Below, piece by piece: positions 47,171-59,490 of a stretch of 64,000 bases of DNA (its first letter is position 1; each line of letters begins with the position of its first letter). Under the pieces are notes generated by a model. The model was not told where the DNA came from. It was given only the letters and a program-made list of their open reading frames with translations, and ran no database searches. Location of the stretch: positions 373,382,632 through 373,446,631 of the forward strand of contig CM060900.1 of NCBI GenBank assembly GCA_030762935.1, in the 5' to 3' direction. A program made the position numbers and the translations under genes. This stretch comes from Hymenopus coronatus. Its lineage: Eukaryota > Arthropoda > Insecta > Mantodea > Hymenopodidae.

Positions 47171-48134
47171 AGCTGTGCAATAAGCTGCAGAGGCTTCAGT
47201 GCAGGGGTGGGAATAAGGCACATTGTTTACCCCCTTGTATCAAAAGCAAACAATCTACATTACGATACCAAGAGGCAAAATCCGTTGTTGGCACAGCAAT
47301 AGTATCATTACTGGGTGAAAAATCTGTGCAACATTTGATCTTAGCTGACATGAATGAAGAATGTCACAAAAAGCAGGTAACATAAGTCATTAAATGTATG
47401 TAAAAAGAAAAACTATATTCAGCATGAAAACAAATACTCTGAATCTTTGGATGAGCTATTTATTTTTTGCAATACTAAGGGTCCAATTCATAGTTGTCAC
47501 TTATGTGAATAAGAGATCCTTAAGGAATAAATATTTTTCTTTGATAAGGAATGGCTTATTACCATTTGCTTCATAAACGGTATTGCTCAATGCTAAGCAC
47601 TTCCTTATTTTCAAAATGTGTGGCAACATGGCTCAGCTGACTCACAGCCACTCAGATGTATGAAGGAATGCATAAATGAACATGCAGTTGATCACAACCA
47701 GCTGGCATTTTCTCTTTCATTGTTCTTTTGTTCACAACAGTAGCCAATCACATGGTGATAGTTTGCAATTTTAGAATAGTACATTTATTTAATTAACTTT
47801 AGGTTAAAAGTCTAGTAGTTTGTAAAGTTATTTATATAATAATAGGTTGAAAACATGACCAAAAGTTGGCGAGAGAAAAAACAAAAAGCAATTAAGGTAT
47901 TATGGAATGCAGGCAATTGGACACCATGTCCTCACAGTAAAAGATACGTCAATGTGAAAGATTTCTGAGGAATTCAATACTCTCTCCATGAGAATTCCCA
48001 TAAATATTAAATTACTTTTACTTACTTTAGTTCCTTCAAGAATTTTTTTTTTTTAAACTTTTTTACTTTAACCTGGTATGATCCATAGGATGATAGAATG
48101 AAATGGATAATACTCATAATGATCCCAAGATCCA
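47171..48134. other. Unassigned intergenic DNA
   Basis: No recognised gene or repeat. Confidence 0.3.
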
Positions 48135-48250
48135 AACCCGGTATAACAGAAGATTCCATGGGGGGGGGGGGGGGAAGCTTGTATAGGTATCTCACTCCAA
48201 CTGATATTTGAACCTGAGGCCTGTTGAATGCGAGGCAGACATGTCACTAA
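48135..48250 (-). repeat. SINE, family B, copy 4
   Basis: On the minus strand it gives CTGCCTCGCATTCAACAGG, then CCTCAGGTTCAAATATCAG. These correspond to the ATTCAAGAGGTC and B-box parts of family B. The body is interrupted by a G13 homopolymer at 48161-48173. Confidence 0.55.
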
Positions 48251-49934
48251 CACACTAAGGTATTAACAATTTACATGCAAAAATAGACAAAACTTGTATA
48301 TTATTGACTCACCACCTACAATTTGTGCTGTAATGTCACCCATGAACGAAAACTAGCACGTGTACTAACCTGAAAATTTTAATCACTGGTGGACTGCTTT
48401 ATAACTAAAGACCTAACTTTTTAGCCTTGATGTTAACAGCTCATTATGTTACTCTGTAGATATTCATGTGTAGAAGCTAACCAAAAGTACAAGTCACACT
48501 TCTTTATTTAATTTGCAAACATACATTGGGATTCTGGAACCCTAGTGTGCGACAGGCTATTTGAAAAGATGACACATAGATCTAAATGTTATCAAAATCT
48601 TGGACAGTCGTAAAATCTGTTAACATATGCTCATTAAGATTTTGTTTTGCAGAACAAGATTTACAACAATGACTTTGGTACACCAATATTACTTGTAGAA
48701 TTCGCATTACTATACATTTCCAGTAGATTCAGTACATCATGCAAATACTGCTCATTACTCCACAGTGCAATTTTATTGTAAAACTTCATATACTCCAAGA
48801 AATCATATCCTTGTTAACCTCTATTGTAGGGCAGTTGATGCAAGATAGTAACTACTCTCATTGGGTGGTATAAATAAAAGTAAGACGCGTTTCAAAACTT
48901 GCAATTTTCAAGACCTGTCTCGCTTTCATATGAATAAAATTTGCCGACTCAAGATAAAGGTGACCTTGATCACGACCAACATTTCACTTACTTACGTAAT
49001 GATTAAAAAGTAGCCGTGTCTCACTTTCACAAGACACATCTCATGATTTGTTGTCACTCAGAGGGTGTCTCAACACATGGAACGTAACTTCTTATAACAG
49101 GCATATTTGGTACCAGTTTTGGTGTTCTTTGAGTGCAGAAGGAAGTTTTATTAAACCAGGAAGGATTCTAAAGAATTAAATTATAACTTCAAGATTAAAA
49201 CAAAATGTGCAGTGGTTTGTAAAGTTTCATCGTGAAGCAACAGGAAGAAGAGGTGGAGCTTTACGCAAAGATTAGAATATTATTGTCATTTTTTTTTTTT
49301 TAAAGTTTACATAGCCCCCCTTTAATTTCTGTGCTCATGGGGCTTTACTTTAGAAACAACTGCTGGTGATTTCTCACTGAACTGTAAGGTTTCTTAACGT
49401 TGTGTTTTCAGTTTTAGTATTAAAAACTCACAAGCATATTTGGAGACTCTGGGACTAGAAGACGATTTTAATAATAAAAAAAGAATTCCCTCCCCCCTGC
49501 CAAAAATCAAGCCTGGAATCTTTGGGTGAGAAGCCAGAATGCTGACCATTCGACCGCAGGTAGTAAATCCTTGGTTTCAGTGTGGAATCACAGAAGAAAC
49601 AGAGACCTCTCAGAATTCAGTATTCAAAACTTTTTGGAAAGTGGGTCTGTTGTAACTGCATAATAGTACAAGCGTTTGGTAGATTTGAATTTCTGGAAAA
49701 TGCTGCTGCATTTAAAAAAACTAAAGCGACATGGCAACAGTGCAATATATCCACTGATACAACTAGAGCATCAATTATACCCATATCATAATCAAGAAAC
49801 CGAAATTTCATATACACAAAATCTTTAATGGCACATGAGAGATAACACTTCTTCTTTAGTGTGTATAGGCTTGTTGTCCTTTGTAAAACATTTGCCTTTT
49901 ACTTTCGCTAGCACATATATAGTAGCTAGAGAAA
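48251..49934. other. Unassigned DNA with a tRNA-like SINE fragment
   Basis: Mostly featureless. At 49505-49562 (minus strand) the sequence GGTCGAATGGTCAGCATTC, CACCCAAAGATTCCAGGC resembles a degenerate tRNA-derived SINE head. No second copy supports it. Confidence 0.3.
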
Positions 49935-50725
49935 CTATTGTATTCCACCCAAAAATCGATATCCAGATTTCACTGGAAATATATTTTAAGCTCCCCTGAG
50001 TCCTGAAAAAGAAGTTTTAGAAAAAGGTTAATGTGTGCGAGTTGGCAGCATAGCTCTTAAGCCGTTAAATACCATTATTGTTACTTATGTTTAGACCTTC
50101 CAAAGATGGGATATGAAAATTTTCAATAAAGGTCCAAATTACCCTTTATATTGAAAATTTTTGTTTTTATCAAAAATGGCTCTAAAGATTTTGATTAAAA
50201 TCCCATAATCCAAGATATTTACATCAAACGTAAAATGTATACCTTGAATTTAAATTTTCTGGAAACAGCCTCTGAAGGCTTCTTTATTCTGGATAAATTT
50301 TGAAAAACTAGTAAACCGTAAGAGATAGACTATTTCTTACCACACAAAAGCATAGATCTTGTTTAAACACATAATTTGTGTCATACGTTTTTCTTGTAGA
50401 GTTGACCATTTTCGAAATATCACTTGTTATTAGTTTCAATTTTAAACTACTTTCTCAAACAGGAAACCTACTTTCGTTTTGTATTTCTAGTTTTACTGCT
50501 GGCCATGCAAGGGGCACTGTACTTCTGTTTCCATAATAATCAGCTTTTAAAATATTTAACTATCACTTTAGCATAGTATATTCCCTTATACAAACAAAGA
50601 AGCAAGTAATAAAAACAATTCTACTACTGGGTGTATAGATTAGTATGATGTAGATAAATGTTTTGTTAGAACAGTTTGTATGTGGAACGGCTAGAGAAAG
50701 TCATGCAAATGGAACACACAAGACT
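49935..50725 (-). repeat. Dispersed repeat DR, copy 7
   Basis: A long, well-preserved copy parallel to copy 5: 'attccacccaaaaatcgata', 'gtcctgaaaaagaagtttta', 'cagcatagctcttaa', 'aaaatggctctaaagatttt', 'acagcctctgaaggc', 'gtaaaccgtaagagatagac', 'accattttcgaaatatcac'. It ends at 'gaacggctagagaaagtcat'. A GCTAGAGAAA string occurs just before the left end (49927) and again at the right end (50688), in direct orientation. Copy 1 shows a similar pair. Confidence 0.85.
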
Positions 50726-52566
50726 TTTTGTTTTATTCTGCTCTTAACACTGCTTATTTTTCCAAACAAATAAATTTCATTTTCATTCCTATCTAGAACT
50801 TTTCCTGAATCTTATTTAATCCAGCCATGGCAAGTTTCCAATTTTCTGTTAATTATGATTTTATTAAATAGCTTTTTTAAAGGATCCGCAAAATGTAATC
50901 AAAATGTGATGTTTCCTTCGCCATTTTGACGTTATAAATCATATAAATTGATTCAGAAATGCTGAAATAAAAACTTTCCATTCATGCAACAATTCATTAT
51001 TGACCTGTTTACACACAGACAGTAAATAAGATGCAGGTAGCACATCCCACTTCAGAGGGGAAATTTTTATTCATATGAAATTAACGAGACATGCCGCAAG
51101 ACTAGCAGGTCTCATAAGATCTCACTTTTATTCATACCACCCATTGCTTAAGCACAGGTTGGTACTACCTTATGTACCTAAATAAGTATTTTTCTTACTC
51201 ACTTGAAAGGGTGTCTGAATTGAAAATTGCTGCTTAAGGATTTCCTTGAAATAAGCAATGACTGTGAATTTGGACCTAAATAATTAATTTCCAGGGCAAT
51301 AGTACAGAGTTGCCATTAATTGCGACTCTTGTATTGACACTGCTCCAGTTAATGTTTGCCTCTTCACATTCCTCTAATGTCACATCCTTTACAAATTTTT
51401 GGTTTTTGCAATGCACCGTTTCCTTGGAGGTGTCTGTACAACCAAGCTAGGTTGGTTTTCTATGTCCTGTGAATACTAATCTCTGAAAATTAGACATGGG
51501 CCATAAATGTAAGAATTTAACTCTCACCATTTGACGAGTAAACCATTACTGAAGTTTAGGAAAAAGTGCACTAAGTTTTTTTCTTTCAAACTAAATGCTT
51601 TGTGCAAAAAAGCAAACAGAAACTTTTTAACTTACTATAGTGGTTTGACTTTAGCCAGCCCACTCCGTCATGCACAGTAATCCCCATTCTCACTTTACTA
51701 GCTCTCAAAGATTGAGATTTAATCTGGGGGTTGGTCAGAATACTACTTAGTGCAAGAGCTAAATGGAATGGAGACTATTGCAAAAGGGGCCTCGAATGAA
51801 CTGGCAAAAAATGAAAACACTTAACTAATAATTAGGCATGCACTTAACATTTTACCAGTTTCCACTTCATAGTTTATTTCGCAATGCTTTTGTTATTTGA
51901 TTAAGCATTTTTACTTATTAAATTGTACTTGTACAGATATGTGTAGCACTCGGATGACTTTTAGTAAGCTTTGTTCATCCTCATGACATTGTCCATGCTG
52001 CTTTTACAGTAGACATTAGGTGGTCAAGCATTTTGTGGCTTTAAAAACAGTTCCTATGACTAGCTATACATTGCTTACCAGCTTTAAGCAAATGTATCCA
52101 TATAATAAAACTACAAGAAGCTTCCACTTTCTTTTGCAGCTCTATACTGCAGTTTAACATTCAAACAAGGTCTTCCCTTTACTTTTCAGTTCTTTCACAT
52201 GCATTGAGGCCACTACCTAGTTTTCATTCTTGGGAGCTTCTCAAATATTCCAATAGTGTATTTTATAGGGCTTTGGCTTAGATTCAATACTTTATCCATT
52301 TCCCATAAAAAAAACTAGAAAGAGAGAAAAAACAAAAACTCTGTGTCACAAATGGTGGGAAGAATAAAACATGTTTCCAAAGTTAAGGGAGTCAGAATGG
52401 AAACACAATATCACTTGTTTTTGTGGTTGATGGGCTTTGAGAGATATTTGCTCTCACCCTCAGATCCTGTGTCCTTTGTGAAGTAGTTTTATTGACCTCT
52501 AGTAGTGGAGTGTACTACCATAGTTGATTTGGTGGTGGCAATTTTAAATTATGTGGTGATTTACAA
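50726..52566. other. Unassigned intergenic DNA
   Basis: No recognised gene or repeat. Confidence 0.3.
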
Positions 52567-52791
52567 TTAACCCATTTCCAACTGTTGTGTTCGTAGGTTT
52601 TGGAGTGTTATGTGTATGTTAGGGTTGGTTGTCCAGAAGTGGTGTACAACTGCAAATTTATTGGTCTCTCTATATTTGATGTTCCTCAAGTATTCTTTTA
52701 ATCTGGTTTCCAGAGTTCTTTTGGCTTTTGCTATATAAATTTTGTCAATCTGAGCAGTTGCTCTCTTGTTCAAAGGTATCAGATCTTTCAA
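52567..52791 (-). pseudogene. Penelope-like GIY-YIG endonuclease fragment
   Basis: The 74-codon frame reads PLNKRATAQIDKIYIAKAKR, TLETRLKEYLRNIKYRETNK, then FAVVHHFWTTNPNIHI. This matches the C-terminal GIY-YIG endonuclease of Penelope-like retroelements (xxYVGxTKRSLxTRLKEHxxxI..G..SAxAxHxW). The GIY half and the reverse transcriptase are not seen. The YIG glycine is replaced (YIA), so it would be inactive. Assignment rests on motif memory. Confidence 0.7.
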
Positions 52792-53814
52792 ATTGTTGCC
52801 CAGTAATTTTCAAAACTAAATTTATTCTGAGGAGCTAAGTAAATGTTTCTTGAAGATGTGGAATTTAATGAGTATTCGGGTGGAACATGAATTTTCTGAT
52901 CATTTTGGGCTTTTTGTTGGGCAAATTTTGTGGTATCCTTAATGCGTTACTATTTCCAGTCTTTCATGCCCAATATAAAATGAGATTCTAGGAATCATAG
53001 TAGTTAAATAGCATCCCTAAATAAAGCAAAATTTCAATTTAACTATGATTGTGTTTTGTATTTTGCTTTTTTCTTAACATTTTATTTGGAGAAGCTATTG
53101 TTTTTTGATAGTTATATACTCTTCTGTTAGAGAAAACCATCAGAAACCAGTGGGTCTCTCCTGAGGATTGAGAGCATATAACTCTCGAAACTGGTCGAGC
53201 ACAAAAATGTGTGAGAGCGATGTGTGTGTTGCCATTCAGACTATAATCTCTCTTGAAATTTCAAATCACATCACTTAATAGCTTATCCAGGTAATATACT
53301 GGCTTGGTTCTTCTTTCAAACATGTGACGCACAATTTTTCTAAATCCAATGTTAGCAGAATACTTTTTCCAAGAATAGCTTTAAATTTTATCTAAAATGT
53401 ATTTAAAATAATGATTTCACAAGATATAGTCTTTAATGTATTTACTTTCTGCTTATAAAGCCATACTGAGGAATGCAATACAACCAAATTATGCATTTTG
53501 TATAATTTAATGCTGCCAACAGTCTTTTTTCGTCAAGTTACATTACCTTAACTAAGCTAGCCCAAACCTAAATCACTATGTTTCCCGCAAGTTCCTGGGA
53601 GGGATCTGCTGTTGACAACTGTGGGCTTCAAACATTTCCATTGAAAACTGTTCCTGCAGTAGTTTATTAAATTTACCACCCTTTAACCTAAGAGGTCATA
53701 TCTGACAAATGAAATGGGTAAAATTATGCTTAAATGAACTTGTGATATATGGAACTTAAAGTAGCAGAACACTCATCTTCTCAGGAAGGGGGGGGGGGGG
53801 GACAAAACACAAAC
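52792..53814. other. Unassigned intergenic DNA
   Basis: May hold untranslatable remains of the Penelope-like element. No firm motif. Confidence 0.3.
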
Positions 53815-53890
53815 AAACCTTATCCGGGGAACTCGCCCTAGCTTGGGATCTCTTGAATGTGAGACACCCTACCCCCACACTACAGAGGTA
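53815..53890 (-). repeat. SINE, family B, copy 5, partial
   Basis: On the minus strand: 'gtgtggggg', GTGTCTCACATTCAAGAGATC, then CCCAAGCTAGGGCGAGTTCC, CCGGATAAGG. It matches the head and first body block of the copy at 5632. A G-rich homopolymer (53789-53800) abuts it. Confidence 0.6.
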
Positions 53891-56800
53891 AGCTATTATT
53901 TATTTCACAGAAGTAATTGAACCAATCAAATACTATCTCACACATTGGCCTGCAACAGACTACTTGTAAACAAAGCAGTGAATGAGGAAAATATGTCCAA
54001 GCAAATAGCCTTGCCCACTTGAACTTCTGCGCATAGACCATATGACTTTTTAATGTCTATATCTAAAAAGAACACTGAATAATTATTCGTAACAAGTCAT
54101 AGGCTCTAGTTTTAACATTATGCTAACTGCAGCAAAACTTGGGAAATGTGTGGTCCAATCTCTTAATGGGATAAAGGATGGCATTACATTCAGAACATAA
54201 CATTCTTGTTCTCAGTACTTTTGTCATGCTGAAGACAGGTCTCTGCATCATTGAGCTAAGTAGATAGACCTGCAGTATTAATTGGACAATCCATTTCTAA
54301 ATGGTTATAATTTGTGGGAATATCGGCAAGGACTTACAATCTTCACTTCTCAAACTACAATAAACTCTGCTTGACTGCATCTGCAGGTTTGTAAAGCAAT
54401 AAAGCATATTCTTCCATATTATTTACTGTGTAGATGTCTGGGGATTATTTGCAGATGCTGGCTACAATTGTGACAAATGAAGTGCTGATTGGTTGTTATA
54501 CAAGAAGCAATAGGATTCGTAGTTGTCTTGTTTCTGTCTTAGTGGACTATTAATCTTAATGGACTAAGATTAATTGCGTGCCTCCTCACATCACATGTTG
54601 TCAAGTATCCCCTACTGGCTCTAATACTTGCTGTAATTCAGGGTTCCTTGATAGCCATAAGAAACAAGTCTTCTGATAAAGAAAGTTACAGTGCTATCTT
54701 ATTCTCTCTGAAGTCATTTTAAAACTTTTAAAATAATTTATTGTGATTAGCCTGCATGGAAAAGCAAACATTATACCTTGTGTTTATTGTATTTACATGC
54801 CCAGGATATAGGGGATTAAGGATGGTAGAATTATAAAAATAGGCATTTTAAGCACAGATTTTATTACAAATGTGGTTCAATGGATGGCAAACCTTTTGAA
54901 TTGTTTTTAACCAAAACAATCACACATCATCATCAAAGCAGGACTTGCAAGCAAATTTTCCCTGCTCCAATTCATATAATGACTGAATGGTAAAAACAAA
55001 CTAAGGATATACATCATTGCAGTAATTTTACTTACACATATCTATCCCACATTGTGCTACTGCATATGTTTCTTGTTGATTAAATTGCCACTTAAATTAC
55101 AACTAAGCAAAACAAGATCTTTCAAACAATGCCTGTACTATATCTTCCAATTGAGGAATGTACTTAAATGTACTTCTAACAAAATACAATGTAAGAAGCC
55201 ACTTAACAAACAATGAATTAAAGTTTTGTAATGAATACTGAAGCAGGTGAGAAGATGCAATATCAAATACTGTAAGGGACCAAGCTGCAGGAGAATGCTG
55301 GAGGTGACCACCAAACCACTGTTATGTGCAAGGAAATTAACATTCCACTCACAAAACATCAGTCATCATGTCCACCTGCTTAACTGTTACCTGCAATCTC
55401 AGAGCTTGGACCCAGAATGGCACCAAAAAAAAAATATATATAGCAGATGCATAAATACACATCTGGATTAACGGTGTCACTGATGGGTGAAATCTTGTAA
55501 AAACATTTGTTTTAAGGAGCAGAATGTAACGGTGCATCTGCTACTAAACTAAAATGGGAAGGAGGGAAAAGAAAACCAAGATGAAAATAGATCACATCAA
55601 ATTAATAGAGCAAAAGAAGAATGATATGCTTTAAGCTAGTGTCAAATCTGACTCTGGAAAAAGGCTAGTTTCAAGTGTTTCAGATAACTGTCAAATGCTA
55701 CTTGAAATATTACCACATGCTTTCTATATATAACATTATTTGTTAACCATAGAAGAACATATGTTTCATTTATAGGACTTATGTATTAGTAACTTAGAAA
55801 TGTCATACTACAAGAAATAATAAAGCATATCTATTTTCACCTTTTAAAAGCTTTTAGTAATAGCCATATTAATGTTAAGGATGGAGAGCTAGACATTTTT
55901 ACACCTTTCCAAATTTAAGAAAGAAATTTTACCCATTCACAACCAGTCTGCTTTTAATAATAGAGCAAGGTTAAAAAGGAGCGAAATCTGTTGATGGTGA
56001 CACTTTATACTCTTTAAGAGAAATAATGCATAGCAATGACATTTTTAATTTAAACTATACAAAATGTCATTTATTAACAATTATATTCAAATTAAACATA
56101 AAGAGGAAAACACTACATTTTACTTTTGACACTAATGACAAATAGCCACAAGAGCTGTTAACAATTGGTACTCAACATTAGATCATAGCACACAAAATGT
56201 CTGCAATGTTATTACAGACATTTCACAAGAAGTAGTGAAGCATGCTGAATAATTCAACACCTAAAAATTTGTTCTAATTTCTTCTTAGGAATGGAATTAC
56301 AACTGTGTCATAATTTCATAAATTAATGCACTGGATTAATTCAAGCTGTAACACAAGATGCTAAAACCTTGTTGTAAAGAATTTTACACCAACATCAAGT
56401 TTGCAAAATTGTTATTTCCCTCACCCCTCACTTTACTTTCTTTGGCCATTGACTTTAAAGCCACTGGAAGGGGAGGATAAGTATGTCATGTGGCTGTACA
56501 GCACCTAACACTAACAGCGAACACACACAACTGACCTGGACAGGAACAACTGTTTCCTACCTTTGTCTGTTGGACTCTGATCAAAGAATATATAGAACTC
56601 CAGTTTAGACATTCATACTAAATACACTTTCCTTGATGGGAGGGGGGAATACACCATACAGCAATATTAATGACCAGCTGTTTTAAGTGGAAATGTCATT
56701 CAGTAATTTTTCAGTCTTTTGAAGTATGTGTTGCTGAATAGCCTACAAAACTGTGTGTCAAGAGCAGCGCAATCATAAACGATGGGAATTTATATACAAG

Positions 56801-57320
56801 TTATCAACTTCTTAGTTACACGGAATTCCTCTACTCAACTCATGACCAGCAAATATGAATATGGTTACTTGATTGTGAAATTCAAAGCATTAGCCAGTGT
56901 TGTCAATTTTGCTTTCCTGAGGTTAAATCTAGTGCCTTTACAAGATTAAATGCTACAAAATTTTGACTTTGGCTTTTAGCTACATTTTTAGCTTTTCTCT
57001 AGCTTCTTTGCTGTATAATAAATAATAGGTATATTGTAATGATAAACTGCGGTCACAACTGAGCCCAGGAGCCAGAGTGTCAAACTCCATGGGAAAGTAC
57101 CTTACTCTGCTGATTCAGGTGCACGAAGCAATGTTTATGTTATTTCCAATTGCACTAACAGCATAGCACATCTAAGAAGTAATCTCTTCTCAATTCTCAG
57201 TAATTTAGTAATAGTTATTTTTCCATGATCAGAATGTAGTTCCCTTTGTGCTTTCAGATGCTAAAGCAAAAAATTATTATATTGATAATATTAAATTAAC
57301 ACTCTATGAAGGGTATGTGT
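53891..57320. other. Unassigned intergenic DNA
   Basis: The longest stretch without an assignable feature. Open frames at 55138-55537 on both strands overlap each other and carry no motif. The block 56462-56600 weakly matches 34825-34940. Confidence 0.3.
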
Positions 57321-57468
57321 TTTACTGTTAGAACCAGTTGAAAAATTCAGTGCCATAGCAGGGATTTGAACACAGCCCTTCCCACTCTATATGTAATCAC
57401 TCTAGCCATTGAGCTACTGTATGTAACATGCTAGTGTGATATCTAATCCTTCAACTGATTTATGTTGG

Positions 57469-57501
<33 letters not shown>

Positions 57502-57960
57502 CTTTTCTGTTTTGGTTTTACTCAGTTGATCAACCAGTATGTCTCATAACTACAAAGAGAGAACACTTTAGTGCCACTATAAGGTTTTCTTGAAACACAC
57601 TAGTTGATCGACTGGATAAAAAACATGAATTAGTTGAAGGATCAAATGTTATACTGGCATGTTGTTACAGTAACTCAATGGTTAGATCAAATGCACAGAG
57701 AGCAGAACCATGTTCAAATCACAGCTGCGGCACTGAATTTTTCAGCTGGTTCAAACAACTTAAATAATGCTTTACTGTAACTATGTAGTGCTATCAATCA
57801 TGAGAAAAAATGGATGTACAAAATTCAATTTTAGATTTTATTCAACACACACAATTAGCATGGTGTGAGAATACTAAATGAATGGCAGATTAAAGATTAC
57901 CTAGGAACACCTATAAGAATTTCCTTAGATTGAATTGAAGCTTGTGCATTTTTGTCTTCC
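57321..57960. repeat. Palindromic tRNA-armed repeat, copy 1
   Basis: An inverted repeat centred near 57580. The left arm (57331-57470) and right arm (57605-57765, reverse complemented) share GAACCAGYTGAAAAATTCA, 'gattTGAACACAG/CTGTGATTTGAACATG', 'CCATTGAGYTACTG' and 'ATCCTTCAACTGATT'. Read outwards each arm contains an A-box-like CTCAATGGTTAGATC and a B-box-like GTTCAAATCACAGC, as in a tRNA-derived SINE. Poly-T and A runs border the inner loop. The centre is GAACACTTTA..TATAAGGTTTTC. Homology to copy 2 continues right of the palindrome to about 57960. Confidence 0.75.
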
Positions 57961-57972
57961 ATACCCAATATA

Positions 57973-59307
57973 CGAGGGTCGTTCAGAAAGTAGCCTCCGA
58001 TCGGTCACAGTGCGGGTAGTGGGGGGAGTAGCGACGCCATCTGTGCATTCACGCACTCAGCAGGTCAGTCGGCATCAAGCCGTGGTCGAATGAAAGTCGT
58101 ACCTGCGCTAGTTAAGTGTTTGTGGCCGTTTGAAATGTGTACTGCAATAGAAAACCCCGCCAAATGTGAAGTGTGTGCTGTTATAAGGTTTTTTACAGCC
58201 AAAGGATATTCTGCAGCAGCTATTCATCGTGAGCTTTGTGCCGTGTACGGACCAAGAGTTATGAGTGAAGCAGTGGTCCGTGAATGGGTACGTTTATTTA
58301 AAAGTGGACGAGAAAACGTTAATGAAGAAGAGAGGAGTGGTAGACCATCATTGGTCACGGACGAACTCGTTCAGACAGTTGATGCAAAAGTTCGTGAAAA
58401 CCGACGTTTCACAATGTCGGAGTTGTCTACTGATTTTCCACAGATTACTAAGACTCTCTTGTACGAGATAGTGACAGCAAGATTGGGTTACCGTAAGTTC
58501 TGTGCACGATGGGTGCCCAAAATTCTTACCGACCACCACAAAACTCAAAGAATGGCCTCTGCATTAGACTTTCTGTCACGTTATGAGGCCGAAGGTGAAC
58601 CATTGTTAAATAGAATCGTGACCGGGGACGAAACCTGGATTAAGTACGTGAACCCTGAGGCAAAAGAACAATCAAAGATGTGGGCGCATTCAAATTCGCC
58701 TACCAAACCAATAAAAGCCCGGCAAGATTTTTCTGCCCGAAAATTGATGGCAACGGTGTTTTGGGATGCAAAAGGGGTGTTGTTGGTTGAATTCATGGAA
58801 CGTGGGATGACCATTAATCAAGACGTGTACTGTGAAACACTAAAACAATTACGACGGGCTATACAGAACAAACGCCATGGTATGCTGACTTCCGGTATCG
58901 TTTTTTTGCACGATAACGCCCGTCCTCACTCTGCTCGCAGAACAACAGCCCTTCTTGAGTCCTTCAAGTGGGATGTTGTCAACCATCCACCTTACAGCCC
59001 AGATCTGGCGCCAAGCGATTATCACCTCTTCATGCATATGAAGAAATGGCTCGGGTCCCAGCGGTTTGATGACGACGAAGAGCTCAAAGATGCGGTCACA
59101 GGCTGGCTCCAGGCACAAGCGGGTGATTTTTATGCAGAAGGAATTTCAAAGCTTGTGAACAGATACGATAAGTGCCTCAATCGTTATGGAAACTATGTAG
59201 AAAAATAGTGCAAAGATGTAGTTGTAAGATGTATATATTAAAATATTTTTATTTAACTTGGTGAATTTCTTGCAATCAACCGGAGGCTACTTTCTGAACG
59301 GCCCTCG
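57973..59307 (+). mobile_element. Mariner transposon, full length
   Basis: A 1335-bp element with 31-bp terminal inverted repeats beginning CGAGGG(T/C)CGTTCAGAAAG and continuing TAGCCTCCG, matching at 28 of 31 positions. It is flanked by TA on both sides (57971-57972 and 59308-59309). It contains one uninterrupted transposase gene. Size, TA target and D34D transposase place it in the mariner group. Confidence 0.96.
58090..59208 (+). CDS. Mariner transposase, intact frame
   Basis: A 372-codon frame with no stop or shift. The paired helix-turn-helix DNA-binding region spans residues ~26-140 (FFTAKGYSAAAIHRELCAVYG, SGRPS linker at 83-87, then the second motif). WVPKIL at 141-146 is the canonical WVPHEL linker with H replaced by K. 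The catalytic triad is complete: D180 (GDETW), D275 (HDNARPH) and D310 (YSPDLAPSDYHLF), with 34 residues between the last two. This D,D34D spacing defines mariner. Met1 at 58090 gives a longer N-terminus than the ~345-residue family norm. Met16 (58135, MCTAIENPAKCE) would give 357 residues and may be the real start. It cuts and pastes its own element in the nucleus. It may be active or only recently silenced. Confidence 0.95.
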   Translation: MKVVPALVKCLWPFEMCTAIENPAKCEVCAVIRFFTAKGYSAAAIHRELCAVYGPRVMSEAVVREWVRLFKSGRENVNEEERSGRPSLVTDELVQTVDAKVRENRRFTMSELSTDFPQITKTLLYEIVTARLGYRKFCARWVPKILTDHHKTQRMASALDFLSRYEAEGEPLLNRIVTGDETWIKYVNPEAKEQSKMWAHSNSPTKPIKARQDFSARKLMATVFWDAKGVLLVEFMERGMTINQDVYCETLKQLRRAIQNKRHGMLTSGIVFLHDNARPHSARRTTALLESFKWDVVNHPPYSPDLAPSDYHLFMHMKKWLGSQRFDDDEELKDAVTGWLQAQAGDFYAEGISKLVNRYDKCLNRYGNYVEK

Positions 59308-59490
59308 TAGAATGAGATGCTGAGAACTATATGGTTACTGTAGCGAATCACTGGCAATAGAAACATATTCATCTTTGGAAAGAAGATAAATTAAAACAGA
59401 ATTGTGGGGTAACTACAGGAATTCTGCCAGGGCCTCCACAAAAATGTGTAACTGTCAAACGTGTAACAAAATATTATATTGGTAATGTGC

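Noticed and set aside
48161..48173. G homopolymers (also at 43759, 45150, 53789) as G-quadruplex sites
   Set aside because: Single G runs without the four-tract spacing of a typical quadruplex. They look like slippage or sequencing-prone homopolymers.
58348..59118. Minus-strand open frames opposite the mariner transposase
   Set aside because: They are shadows of the well-supported plus-strand gene.
59308..59340. TAGAATGAGATGCTGAGAAC beside the mariner resembles 19220-19240 in SINE A copy 2
   Set aside because: Only about 20 bases are shared, and the segment is absent from SINE A copies 1 and 3, so it is likely chance or a shared unrelated repeat.
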